From JADGQM01 sp964441945 (GTDB lineage: Bacteria; Desulfobacterota; Syntrophobacteria; Syntrophobacterales; Syntrophobacteraceae), in the NCBI GenBank assembly GCA_964441945.1, contig CAYTWB010000003.1, positions 62,001 through 126,000 of the forward strand: 64,000 nt of DNA. The letters are read 5' to 3'. The translations under genes were made by a program, and so were the position numbers. The first letter of the stretch is position 1. Each line of letters starts with the position of its first letter. Under the pieces are notes generated by a model, which worked only from the letters and a program-made list of their open reading frames with translations, was not told the DNA's origin and searched no databases. Shown one piece after another: positions 35,884 to 44,840 of this stretch.

Positions 35884-36252
35884 ATGGAAAACGCTCTGGA
35901 CGTAACCGTCCTTTCGTATCGAGTATTCGGCAGTCTGGCAGTGGTCCTTGCAGTCCTCTTTGCAGCAGCTTATTGCTTCAAGCGACTGGGGCAGTTCCCG
36001 GGGAAAGCCCCCGCCGACAAACGAATCCGACTGCTGGCCAGGCAGTCCGTCGGGCCAAAACATCACCTGGTCATGGTTGAGGCGGCGGATCGACTGCTGC
36101 TTCTCGGTATCTCTCCTGAAGGCATCCGCCTCTTGAGTCCGCTGGGTGAAGTCAGCCTGCCGGTTCAGGAAAACCAGGTCGAAAAAGAGGTTGAAGCACC
36201 ACCAGGTCCCTTTCAAAACATCCTTGACCACATGACCGGTATGAAGGCCTGA
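35884..36252 (+). CDS. fliO: Flagellar biosynthetic protein FliO
   Basis: A membrane protein that helps assemble the FliP-FliQ-FliR export gate. At 122 residues it has one N-terminal membrane helix (FGSLAVVLAVLFAAAYCF) followed by the conserved cytoplasmic part (LLARQSVGPKHHLVMVEAADRLLLLGI). GAGGAGG precedes the ATG. A short upstream copy of CGTCATACCGGCATG at 35842 belongs to the palindrome family seen at 33472. Confidence 0.88.
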   Translation: MENALDVTVLSYRVFGSLAVVLAVLFAAAYCFKRLGQFPGKAPADKRIRLLARQSVGPKHHLVMVEAADRLLLLGISPEGIRLLSPLGEVSLPVQENQVEKEVEAPPGPFQNILDHMTGMKA

Positions 36253-36374
36253 ACGAGTTCGTTGCTTCCCGTCTTTTGCCGGCTACCGAACACCTGGCTC
36301 CACTGGCGGGATCGGACCCCGGCGCCCCATGGCGGAGCATCGGACAACATCGAACGTTCGGAATGGAGATATTG

Positions 36375-37145
36375 ATGTCGGCAAAAACCAGGCAATCCCT
36401 TGGGACCATCCTCTTGCTGGCGGCTGTTTTGCTGACGGGCCTCAACGCGCCGTGTCTCGCCGCCGGGCTCAACCTGCCTGGGGTTCAGTTCGACATGGAT
36501 GACCGTGAAGCTCCCCAGCAGGTCTCCAGCGTCCTGCAGATCGTTTTCCTGCTGACCGTCCTTTCCATTGTACCGGGTATCCTGGTCCTGACCACTTCCT
36601 TCACTCGCCTGGCCGTTGTTCTTTCATTCCTGCGGCATGCGCTCGGCACCCAGGGGTCCCCTCCCGGCCAGGTCATTGTCGGCCTTGCCCTTTTCCTCAC
36701 CTTTTTCATCATGCAGCCGGTCTGGCAGAGGGTCTATACGGAAGCGATCACACCCTACAAGCAGCACGAAATTTCGGGTGAAGAGTTCATGAATCGAGGC
36801 TTAAAACCCTTGAAGGATTTCATGCTCAAGCAAACACGCACCAAGGACCTCGCTCTGTTTGTGTCCCTGGCGGGCGACGAGAAGCCAAAGAATGCCGAAG
36901 CGCTCTCCATAGTCAGCATCATTCCCGCTTTCGCGATCAGTGAACTGAAGACCGCCTTCCAGATCGGATTCGTTCTCTACATTCCCTTTATCATCCTGGA
37001 TATGGTCATCTCGAGCATCCTGCTTTCAATGGGCATGATGATGCTGCCGCCGGCCATGATTTCCATGCCGTTCAAACTCATGCTGTTTGTCCTGGTGGAC
37101 GGCTGGAACCTGTTGATCCTGTCGCTTGTCAAAAGCTTTCAATGA
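36375..37145 (+). CDS. fliP: Flagellar export gate protein FliP
   Basis: The core of the flagellar type III export gate, 256 residues from the ATG at 36375 (GGAG upstream). A frame to 36276 adds a non-family N-terminus. A cleavable signal peptide (LLLAAVLLTGLNAPCLA) precedes the FliP blocks VLTTSFTRLAVVLSFLRHAL, QVIVGLALFLTFFIMQPVW, FQIGFVLYIPFIILDMVISS and MGMMMLPPAMISMPFKLMLF. It sits between fliO and fliQ. Confidence 0.96.
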   Translation: MSAKTRQSLGTILLLAAVLLTGLNAPCLAAGLNLPGVQFDMDDREAPQQVSSVLQIVFLLTVLSIVPGILVLTTSFTRLAVVLSFLRHALGTQGSPPGQVIVGLALFLTFFIMQPVWQRVYTEAITPYKQHEISGEEFMNRGLKPLKDFMLKQTRTKDLALFVSLAGDEKPKNAEALSIVSIIPAFAISELKTAFQIGFVLYIPFIILDMVISSILLSMGMMMLPPAMISMPFKLMLFVLVDGWNLLILSLVKSFQ

Positions 37146-37155
37146 GGGGTTGGCC

Positions 37156-37425
37156 ATGACGGAAGACTTCATTATCGGCTTTGCCCGCCAGGCGCTGGAG
37201 ACGACGCTCCTGGTGAGCCTCCCGGTCCTGCTTGTTAGCCTGATCGTTGGTGTGATCATAAGCCTGTTCCAATCCGTCACGCAGATGCAGGAAATGACCC
37301 TCACGTTCGTCCCCAAAATCATCGCCGCTTTCGTCTCCCTGGTTTTGTTCGGGCCCTGGATGGTTGGAAAACTCACCGATTTCACCAGAGAAATCCTGCA
37401 GAACCTGGCCTATTGGGCCCGTTGA
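37156..37425 (+). CDS. fliQ: Flagellar export gate protein FliQ
   Basis: An 89-residue two-helix protein of the export gate, starting at the ATG at 37156 with GAGGGG upstream. It shows FARQALETTLLVSLPVLLVS, IISLFQSVTQMQEMTLTFVP and the second helix IIAAFVSLVLFGPWMV. It is 10 bp after fliP, in the conserved P-Q-R order. Confidence 0.96.
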   Translation: MTEDFIIGFARQALETTLLVSLPVLLVSLIVGVIISLFQSVTQMQEMTLTFVPKIIAAFVSLVLFGPWMVGKLTDFTREILQNLAYWAR

Positions 37426-37568
37426 CCGACCCGCGGCGGTTTCAAAGGGTTGGGATTCGACACAGACGGCCCCCGGCCCCATGATCGAAAAAGCGGCCGG
37501 GGCCTTTGTGGAGATGGCTGTCGCAGAAGAGCAGGCGAGGCAGCGATGCGTGGAGTTTGAATAGAGTG

Positions 37569-38354
37569 ATGACCGTTCGGATCGATCCCCTCGATGTTGC
37601 CAGGTTTCTGGCGATTCTCCTGCGTCTGAGCCTGGTCGTTTTTCTGGTTCCCCCTTTCAGCAACACACGGGTTTCAGCCAGCATCAAGGCCTGCCTGGTG
37701 CTGATGCTGGCCGCCATGCTCTTCCCTCTCCTGAGAAAGGACGTGGTGCCGCTTGCATTCGACGCCGGGTCACTGCTCTGCACGGTCGCAGGCGAAGCCG
37801 TTTTCGGACTGCTCATGGCGCTCTCTGTCACGCTGGTTTTGGCCGCCTTTGAATTTGCCGGAGAACTGATCAGCTATCAGGCAGGCCTTTCTATGGCCCA
37901 GGTGGTCGATCCCCAGGGGGGGTTCCAGATGACCATCGTCAGCAACCTGATCGAATTGATCGCCCTCTTGCTGTTTCTCACCATCAACGGCCATCATGTC
38001 ATTCTGAAGCTGATTGTCGAAAGCTTTCGAACCATTCCGGTCGGGGAATTCAGCCTGAACGTTGCCACGATCGATCGATTGGTCCTGGCATCGGGACAGC
38101 TCTTTGTCATCGGGATCAAAGTGGCTGCCCCTGTGTTGGTGGTCCTGTTTTTGATTCAGGTCGCGCTTGGTGTGATCTCCAAGTTCGTTCCCAGCATCAA
38201 TATCCTGATGACCAGCTTTCCGATCACGATCGCCGTCGGCCTGTTTTTCATTGTGTTGGCCATGCCGTTTTGGGTTGAAGCCATGACTCATTTCTTCAAG
38301 CAGCTCTTCGGGTTTCTGCAGGGCATCGTTCAGCTGCAGCCCCCGGCAAGATAG
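37569..38354 (+). CDS. fliR: Flagellar export gate protein FliR
   Basis: The third export-gate membrane subunit, about 261 residues with six hydrophobic segments. Family blocks include FEFAGELISYQAGLSMAQVV and KFVPSINILMTSFPITIAVG. The start is uncertain by one codon (GTG 37566 or ATG 37569; GGAG lies 10-13 bp upstream). The stop is followed by a MITE-like repeat and a second palindrome, so the usual tight fliR-flhB link is interrupted here. Confidence 0.95.
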   Translation: MTVRIDPLDVARFLAILLRLSLVVFLVPPFSNTRVSASIKACLVLMLAAMLFPLLRKDVVPLAFDAGSLLCTVAGEAVFGLLMALSVTLVLAAFEFAGELISYQAGLSMAQVVDPQGGFQMTIVSNLIELIALLLFLTINGHHVILKLIVESFRTIPVGEFSLNVATIDRLVLASGQLFVIGIKVAAPVLVVLFLIQVALGVISKFVPSINILMTSFPITIAVGLFFIVLAMPFWVEAMTHFFKQLFGFLQGIVQLQPPAR

Positions 38355-38379
38355 CGGAAAGACCGCGCTTCAACACTCA

Positions 38380-38523
38380 AAGGGTGTCTGAAAACTGCAT
38401 AGTGCTGCCTGTTCAGTGCCCGGTCAGGCGGGCATAAAGTCCGCCCCTATGCTACGGACAGCCCCGGGATGTAGGGGCGCGGTTAATCCGCGCCCGCACC
38501 GGACCAGTTTTCAGACAGCCTCT
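38380..38523. repeat. MITE-like palindromic repeat, copy C (inverted)
   Basis: The element seen at 3365-3509 and 17294-17467, in the opposite orientation: left end AAGGGTGTCTGAAAA, right end TTTTCAGACAGCCTCT, with the GGGCGGGC and GGCGCGG hairpins between. It lies in the 365-bp gap between fliR and flhB. No gene is seen in this gap. Confidence 0.8.
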
Positions 38524-38541
38524 CAGGCAGTTTACCGTGAA

Positions 38542-38584
38542 AATCCCCCCGGCCCGCCTTTAGAAAAGGGGGGTTGGGGGGATT
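38542..38584. repeat. C-run/G-run palindrome between fliR and flhB
   Basis: AATCCCCCCGGCCCGCCTTT (38542-38561) faces AAAGGGGGGTTGGGGGGATT (38565-38584) across a 3-nt loop, pairing at most positions. This kind of CCCCCC/GGGGGG palindrome is a common dispersed repeat. No T-run follows, so a terminator role is doubtful. Confidence 0.7.
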
Positions 38585-38719
38585 GCTGCCGCTGGGGGTA
38601 AACCAGTGCCCACAGTTCATGAGTGTTAAGATGGTTCGGGATGGCTTCCTGGACACGCTCTGAGACAACAATTTGACAGCAACAAGTCCTTTTGACGCTC
38701 TGATTGGACGGACGACAAG

Positions 38720-39778
38720 ATGGCCTCCGGACAGGAAAAGACAGAGAAACCCACCGCAAAAAGGCTCTCTGAAGCCCGCAGGCGCGGCAACGTCGCCAAG
38801 AGTCGTGAACTGAACGCAGCCATAACCTGCCTGGGGGGAAGTGTTGCCGTCTATTTCAGCATCGGCCTGATTCACTCTCAAACCGGACAACTCTTTACAA
38901 GACTGTGGGGGGGCGGCTTTGAATCCGCACTTGAAACCAATCTCAACCAGAGCCTTTTCATCCAGATCGCGACTCATTTTTTCCTGATGATCGCTCCCAC
39001 AATGGCAGTGATCGTCGTCCTGGCCCTGGTGGGAAACCTGATTCAGGTCAGATTCCTGTTGGCCTGGGAGGCGATCAAACCCAATCTTTCCCGGCTGAAC
39101 CCGCTGAAGGGCTTCGGAAATTTCTGGTCGCTCCGTTCGCTGGTGGAATTCGCAAAATCGGTCTTCAAGCTCGTCATCGTCACCTCCGTCGCCTACCTTG
39201 TTGTCCACAAGGAGAGTCAGCAGCTCCTGCCCCTGGTCCAGATGGAACTGATAGACATTGCACGCATCGCCGGCAAATTGTCCTTCAAAATCCTGATCTA
39301 TGTCAGCATCGTCATGCTCATTCTCAGTGTTCTCGACTTCTACTACCAAAAATGGCAGCATCAGAAAGATCAAATGATGACCAAGCAGGAAGTCAAGGAA
39401 GAGCACAAACAATCTGAAGGCAACCCTCACACCAAGTCCCGGATCCGTTCCCTTCAACGGGCACTGGCTCGACAGCGGATGATGGCCAATGTGCCGAAAG
39501 CCGACCTGGTCATAACCAACCCCACCCATTACGCGGTCGCACTATCCTACGACAAGACGATGGAAGCCCCGAAGCTATTGGCCAAGGGCCGGAATCTCAT
39601 TGCCAAAAGGATCATTCGGGTCGCGCGCAAGAACCAGATTCCAATCGTTCAAAACCCGCCTTTGGCACGTGCTTTGTATCAGCAGGTTGACGTTGATCAA
39701 CAGATTCCGGTTTCACTCTACCGGGCGGTAGCAAAGATCCTGGCTTATGTTTATCAGCAACGGCAACAGCGGCCTTGA
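38720..39778 (+). CDS. flhB: Flagellar export switch protein FlhB
   Basis: The substrate-specificity switch of the export apparatus, 352 residues. The N-terminal KTEKPTAKRLSEARRRGNVA motif, four membrane helices and the C-terminal cytoplasmic domain are all clear. The autocleavage site NPTHYAVALSY has N267-P268-T269-H270. It works with FliK to stop hook growth, so both halves of the switch are encoded in this island. It is 37 bp before flhA. Two repeats lie upstream, so it may have its own promoter. Confidence 0.96.
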   Translation: MASGQEKTEKPTAKRLSEARRRGNVAKSRELNAAITCLGGSVAVYFSIGLIHSQTGQLFTRLWGGGFESALETNLNQSLFIQIATHFFLMIAPTMAVIVVLALVGNLIQVRFLLAWEAIKPNLSRLNPLKGFGNFWSLRSLVEFAKSVFKLVIVTSVAYLVVHKESQQLLPLVQMELIDIARIAGKLSFKILIYVSIVMLILSVLDFYYQKWQHQKDQMMTKQEVKEEHKQSEGNPHTKSRIRSLQRALARQRMMANVPKADLVITNPTHYAVALSYDKTMEAPKLLAKGRNLIAKRIIRVARKNQIPIVQNPPLARALYQQVDVDQQIPVSLYRAVAKILAYVYQQRQQRP

Positions 39779-39814
39779 CGCGATACCGGGCACACCAAAC
39801 AATAAGAGGGTGAT

Positions 39815-41914
39815 GTGGAAGCAGCATCGAACACCGTGAATCCAATCATGCAACGACTCAAGGACCTCTCTGACAGTGATGCGCTGTTGGGGATCGGGAT
39901 GGTGATCATTCTGGCGGTCATGCTGCTCCCGCTGCCGGCCAGGTTTCTTGACATCTTGCTGGTCCTGAACATCACCTTCAGCCTGGTCATTCTGTTGACC
40001 TCTGTCTATACGCTCAGACCTCTTGATTTCTCGGTCTTCCCTTCCCTTTTGCTGATGACAACCCTGTTTCGGCTTTCTTTGAATGTCGCCGGGACCCGCC
40101 TGATCCTGCTTCACGGCCATGAAGGAACGACCGCCGCAGGACACGTCATTCACGCCTTCGGTTACTTTGTAGTCGGGGGCAACTACCTGGTCGGGTTGGT
40201 GATCTTTATCATCCTGGTGATTGTAAACTTCATCGTCATCACCAAGGGTACGGAACGCATCTCGGAGGTCGCCGCCCGCTTTACCCTGGACGGCATGCCC
40301 GGCAAACAGATGAGTATCGATGCCGATCTGAACGCCGGGATGATCGATGAGAAAGAAGCACTCCGACGGCGCACTCAGATCACACAAGAAGCCGATTTCT
40401 ATGGAACGATGGACGGAGCAAGCAAGTTCGTCCGGGGAGATGCCATCGCCTGCATTCTGATTACCCTGATCAACATACTGGGAGGTCTCGGCATCGGGAT
40501 TCTTCAGAATCAGATGAATCTGGTTGAAGCCTTGCAGAATTACACCCTGCTCACCGTTGGTGAGGGCCTGGTCGCTCAGATACCAGCCCTGGTTATTTCC
40601 ACATCCGCAGGCATGCTGGTCAGCAGGACCGCATCGGATCTGGGCCTGGGCAAGGCTTTTTCCATCCAGTTCGGCCTTCAGCCGAAACCGATGCTGATTG
40701 TCTCCGGATTGCTGATCCTCCTGGCGCTCATGCCGGGTTTTCCCGGTTTTCCCTTTCTTGTTGTGGCGATCGTGCTGGGCGTTGTCGCTCTCTACCTCAT
40801 GAAGAGACAGGAACAGAGAGAGGCCGAGGGAGAAACGGCAGCCGCGACACCGGAGGCTGAAGGGGAATTGAGCGAACTACCGCCGCCGCTCGACATCCTT
40901 GAACTGGAACTGGGCTATGGTCTGATTCCGCTGGTCGACGAGAGCCAGAGAGGGGACCTGCTGGGGCGCATCAAGGCGATCCGGCACCAGCTGGCTTTGG
41001 AGCTCGGGATCATCATTCCGGCCCTGCATGTTCGCGATAACCTGCAATTGAAGCCGTCCGAGTACCGGCTGCTGCTCAAAGGCAACCCCGTGTCGAAAGG
41101 GGAGCTGATAACGGGGCATTGCCTGGCATTGAGCCCCGGCGACAACAAGCAGCAGATCGCAGGAATACCGACGACTGACCCCGCTTTCGGTTTGCCGGCT
41201 GTCTGGATACCGGAAAGCAGGCAGCAAGAGGCGATCCTGGCCGGGTACACCGTGGTCGACCTCTCAACGGTGGTAGCCACCCATCTCACCGAGCTTTTCA
41301 AGAAGCATGCGGATGAGCTGCTTACCCGCCAGACGGTTATGCAACTCCTTGAACATCTTGGAGAATCACAGCAAAAACTGGTGGATGAGCTGGTCCCCGG
41401 CCTGTTGTCGCTTGGAATCATTCAGAAAGTGCTTCAGAACCTGGTACGGGAGCGGGTCTCGCTTCGTGATCTGCAGACCATTTGTGAAACGCTTGCCGAC
41501 TGCGCCATGATAACGAAAGACCCGGATATCCTCACCGAATACGTGCGCCAGGCACTGGCCAGGACCATCACCAGGCCTTATGAAACCGAAGACGGCCTGC
41601 TCTATGTTTTGACACTCCAGCAAGAGGTGGAGGAGCGCCTGGGAAGAGGAATCCAGAAATCGGATCAGGGAAGCTTCCTGAGCCTGGAGCCCGGTTTTCT
41701 CCAGAGGTTCGTACAGGCCAGTAATCGAGAGGTCAAAAGGATACTGAACCTGGGTCATCAGCCGGTTATTCTCACCACCCCCCTGGTGCGCCGCCATGCG
41801 AGGAAACTCCTGGAACGGTTCATGCCGGAAGTAGCAGTGATCGCTCACAGCGAGCTCTCCAGCCCTCTGGAGATCAAGTCCTTGGGAATGATTGGGGTCC
41901 AGTATGCAGATTAA
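39815..41914 (+). CDS. flhA: Flagellar export apparatus protein FlhA
   Basis: The large export-gate subunit, 699 residues. Eight N-terminal membrane helices include DSDALLGIGMVIILAVMLLP and the FHIPEP-like region (FVIITKGTERISEVAARFTL, DGMPGKQMSIDADLNAGMID). The cytoplasmic half has the FlhA blocks DILELELGYGLIPLVDE and VRDNLQLKPSEYRLLLKG. The start is a GTG at 39815 with AAGAGGG upstream. Its stop overlaps the flhF start. Confidence 0.96.
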   Translation: MEAASNTVNPIMQRLKDLSDSDALLGIGMVIILAVMLLPLPARFLDILLVLNITFSLVILLTSVYTLRPLDFSVFPSLLLMTTLFRLSLNVAGTRLILLHGHEGTTAAGHVIHAFGYFVVGGNYLVGLVIFIILVIVNFIVITKGTERISEVAARFTLDGMPGKQMSIDADLNAGMIDEKEALRRRTQITQEADFYGTMDGASKFVRGDAIACILITLINILGGLGIGILQNQMNLVEALQNYTLLTVGEGLVAQIPALVISTSAGMLVSRTASDLGLGKAFSIQFGLQPKPMLIVSGLLILLALMPGFPGFPFLVVAIVLGVVALYLMKRQEQREAEGETAAATPEAEGELSELPPPLDILELELGYGLIPLVDESQRGDLLGRIKAIRHQLALELGIIIPALHVRDNLQLKPSEYRLLLKGNPVSKGELITGHCLALSPGDNKQQIAGIPTTDPAFGLPAVWIPESRQQEAILAGYTVVDLSTVVATHLTELFKKHADELLTRQTVMQLLEHLGESQQKLVDELVPGLLSLGIIQKVLQNLVRERVSLRDLQTICETLADCAMITKDPDILTEYVRQALARTITRPYETEDGLLYVLTLQQEVEERLGRGIQKSDQGSFLSLEPGFLQRFVQASNREVKRILNLGHQPVILTTPLVRRHARKLLERFMPEVAVIAHSELSSPLEIKSLGMIGVQYAD

Positions 41915-42995
41915 GACCTTCAGAGCGGCTACGGTCAATGAAGCGCTTCAGCTAGTCAAGAAAGAACTGGGGCCCGACGCCGTCATCTTGAAGAACGAGA
42001 GGGTGAACCTTTCCCCCTCGCAGTCTTACGTCGAGATCATGGCCGCGACCGAACCCGGATTGCACGATGAAGGACAATCCAGAGAGGCCCAAGCCATGGA
42101 CATCCAGGTCCATGACGACATCAAGGAGATCAAGAGCCTGCTCTCCATGTTGATCTCCTCCAGGGACTATTTTACCCAGCTCCAGATTCAACAACCGCTT
42201 GCGGAGATCTATCACAGCCTGCTAGCTCGAGGTCTGGATGAGAAACAGACCTTCCTTATTCTGAAGAAGGCCCTGTCCGATTCGAAAGAAGGGACATGGA
42301 CCAAGAAGGAGATCATCACCGCTTTCTGCCGCCAGTTGTTGAGCAGAGTGAGCTTCGTCAATCCATTTCGCAACGAATCGCTTGCCCGGTCGAAGTTCTT
42401 CTCTTTCCTGGGACCCACCGGCGTCGGGAAGACCACTACCCTGGCCAAGCTGGCCGCCAACCTGAAGATCAAACGGAACCTGGATGTGGCGGTCATCTCC
42501 CTTGATACCTATCGAATCGGCGCAGTGGATCAACTCCAGCATTATGCCGAAATCCTGGACGTCCCAATGGCCGTGGCTCAAACGCCGGCTGACCTGACCG
42601 CTGCCGGAGACCGGTTTAAGAGATTCGATGTCGTCCTGGTCGATACGATCGGAAAGAATTTTCTGCACAAGAAGCACATCGGGGACTTGCAGGCGACCTT
42701 CGGCCAAAAAAACGACGTTCAGCATTTGCTGGTTCTGAGCGCAACGGCCAAAGACGAGGACCTGAAGCAGACCATAAGACATTTTTCATCCATAAAGATC
42801 CGCTCTCTGGTCTTCACCAAGCTCGACGAAACACTGAGCCCCGGAAGCATGCTCAACCAGCTGCTCCGCTTCCCCCATCCCCTTTCTTATCTGGGTACCG
42901 GCCAATGTGTGCCCGAAGACATCAGACTGGCCAATCACAAGAACCTTATATCTTTTCTTTTCCCATCGGAAAGAGATACGAAGGAAGAAGAATAG
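41904..42995 (+). CDS. flhF: Flagellar SRP-like GTPase FlhF
   Basis: A GTPase that places flagella at the pole. From the ATG at 41904 (overlapping flhA) it has 363 residues: a basic N-domain (MQIKTFRAATVNEALQLVKK) and the NG domain with P-loop GPTGVGKT (170-177), DTYRIGAVDQL (G2), TKLD (305-308). The G3 motif reads DTIGKN (247-252) instead of the usual DTAGR, a notable change at the catalytic loop. flhG follows after 1 bp, and the pair normally controls flagellar number and location. Confidence 0.94.
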   Translation: MQIKTFRAATVNEALQLVKKELGPDAVILKNERVNLSPSQSYVEIMAATEPGLHDEGQSREAQAMDIQVHDDIKEIKSLLSMLISSRDYFTQLQIQQPLAEIYHSLLARGLDEKQTFLILKKALSDSKEGTWTKKEIITAFCRQLLSRVSFVNPFRNESLARSKFFSFLGPTGVGKTTTLAKLAANLKIKRNLDVAVISLDTYRIGAVDQLQHYAEILDVPMAVAQTPADLTAAGDRFKRFDVVLVDTIGKNFLHKKHIGDLQATFGQKNDVQHLLVLSATAKDEDLKQTIRHFSSIKIRSLVFTKLDETLSPGSMLNQLLRFPHPLSYLGTGQCVPEDIRLANHKNLISFLFPSERDTKEEE

Positions 42996-42996
42996 T

Positions 42997-43917
42997 ATGC
43001 ATCGAGAAGACCCTATCGACCAGGCAATGGGATTGCGCAACAAGATGAGCAATAGCCCCCAGGAGAGTCTGGAAATCCCGGCTCCGGAGTGGATAAAGCC
43101 CCCAAACGCCGAACAGCCTGTCCGGGTGATAGCCATCAGCAGTGGGAAAGGCGGAGTGGGCAAGAGCAGTATCGTCGTCAACCTGGCCGTAGCGCTGGAT
43201 CGACTCGGCAAGCGGGTATTGATTATGGATGCCGACCTGGGGCTGGCCAATATCGACATCCTGCTGGGACTGGCCCCGAAATACAATATCAGTCACTTGC
43301 TCGACGGCAGCAAGCAACTCGAAGATGTGCTGGTACAAGGCCCGGGTAGGATCCGCATCATGCCCGCCAGCTCCGGAGTTCAGGAGCTCACCAAGTTGAC
43401 CGACGAACAGAAGCTGATCTTTCTCGAAATGCTGGACGGCCTGGAGTCTGAAATTGACATCCTGCTGATCGATACGGGTGCAGGCATTTCGGACACCGTC
43501 GTGTATTTCAATCTGGCCGCTCAAGAGAAGATCATCGTCGTGACCCCGGAACCGACATCTCTGACGGACGCTTACGCCCTGATCAAGGTGCTCTACACGC
43601 GTCATGATGAGCGGCATTTCAAGATCTTGACCAACTCAGTCAAAGATGAGGCGGCAGGGAAGGGGATCTTTGCCAAGATCAGCAAAGTAGCGGATCATTT
43701 TCTGGACGGCCTGTCATTGGATTATCTTGGAGCCATTCCTTATGATCCAAACATGCCGAGGGCTGTCATGCAGCAAAGGCCCTTGTGTGAGCTGTTTCAA
43801 CAGACTCCGGCGGCAAAGGCATTCGCTGACTTGGCCAACAGGCTTCATAAGGCCCCTCCCCCCTATTTGAATCACGGCAATATCCAATTCTTCTGGAAGA
43901 GGCTCCTGCATGTCTGA
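42997..43917 (+). CDS. flhG: Flagellar number regulator FlhG (MinD/ParA family)
   Basis: A MinD-like ATPase that limits flagellar number together with FlhF. From the ATG at 42997 it has 306 residues. The deviant Walker A is KGGVGKS (51-57), followed by MDADLGLANIDILLGL and LLIDTGAGISD. The frame upstream to 42907 overlaps flhF and is not used. A polar or reduced number of flagella is inferred from the flhF-flhG pair. fliA follows after a short gap. Confidence 0.93.
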   Translation: MHREDPIDQAMGLRNKMSNSPQESLEIPAPEWIKPPNAEQPVRVIAISSGKGGVGKSSIVVNLAVALDRLGKRVLIMDADLGLANIDILLGLAPKYNISHLLDGSKQLEDVLVQGPGRIRIMPASSGVQELTKLTDEQKLIFLEMLDGLESEIDILLIDTGAGISDTVVYFNLAAQEKIIVVTPEPTSLTDAYALIKVLYTRHDERHFKILTNSVKDEAAGKGIFAKISKVADHFLDGLSLDYLGAIPYDPNMPRAVMQQRPLCELFQQTPAAKAFADLANRLHKAPPPYLNHGNIQFFWKRLLHV

Positions 43918-44000
43918 TATATTTATCCCGGCAACCGTCCACATCTGTCAGCCAACCAACGGGTTACCGATGATTCGTGAACCGTAGAAGAAGACCTCTT

Positions 44001-44792
44001 ATGGCCGCTGGAGTCTACTGCCGCAGCACTCTCTACACGAAACAGGCCCATGTGGCCGGAGCAAGCACCGAGCCTTCTACAAAAGAGGAAACGATTCTCG
44101 GCCACCTGGACCTTGTCAAGTATCTGGCTTTGCGCCTGGCCCCGCGCCTTCCCGGGGACATTTCGGTGGACGATCTTTTCAGCGCCGGGATCATCGGTCT
44201 GATGGATGCCATCGACAAGTTCGATCCCTCTCAGCAAATTCAGTTTAAGACCTATGCAAAAATCCGAATCAAAGGTGCCATGTTGGACGAAATCCGTTCG
44301 CTCGACTGGGTGCCGAGATCGCTGCGTCAGAAAAGCACCATGTTGGGGCGTGTCTGTGTGGCCCTGGAGGAAAAGCTGGGGCGCCGGCCTGAAGAGGAAG
44401 AGGTCGCTGCCGAGCTGAACCTCTCACTGGAGGACTACTACGGGCTCATCGAGGAGATCAAGTCCATTTCCGTGCTCCCATTGGAGGTCCTCGATACGAT
44501 GGAGGATGGGCACCCGGAAGAGCTGTTGAGCCTTCAGTCCGATGGGCCTTTTCAGAATGCTTACCGCAAGCAAATTCAGCAAAAGCTCGGCGAGGCCATC
44601 GGAACACTCTCCAAGAACGAACAACTGGTCCTGTCGCTCTACTACTACGAAGAGCTCACGATGAAGGAGATCGGTGTGGTCCTGGGATTTACGGAATCGC
44701 GCATCTCGCAGCTCCACACCCAGGCCGTTGCGCGGCTGCGCACCCGCCTGGCCCGCTCCTTCAAGAAGGACGATCTACCCGACTCTGCTTGA
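44001..44792 (+). CDS. fliA: Flagellar sigma factor FliA (sigma-28)
   Basis: The RNA polymerase sigma factor for late flagellar and chemotaxis genes. Region 2 is seen in SVDDLFSAGIIGLMDAIDKF and RIKGAMLDEIRSLDWVPRSL, and region 4 in YYYEELTMKEIGVVLGFTES. The start is uncertain: the ATG at 44001 (263 residues) or a GTG at 43977. It is held inactive by FlgM, encoded at 54484-54786. It is 83 bp after flhG, within the same island. Confidence 0.95.
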   Translation: MAAGVYCRSTLYTKQAHVAGASTEPSTKEETILGHLDLVKYLALRLAPRLPGDISVDDLFSAGIIGLMDAIDKFDPSQQIQFKTYAKIRIKGAMLDEIRSLDWVPRSLRQKSTMLGRVCVALEEKLGRRPEEEEVAAELNLSLEDYYGLIEEIKSISVLPLEVLDTMEDGHPEELLSLQSDGPFQNAYRKQIQQKLGEAIGTLSKNEQLVLSLYYYEELTMKEIGVVLGFTESRISQLHTQAVARLRTRLARSFKKDDLPDSA

Positions 44793-44840
44793 GTCCGACG
44801 GTCGGCAAAAGCATCGTAAACCATCCTTTCGGGGACTACC

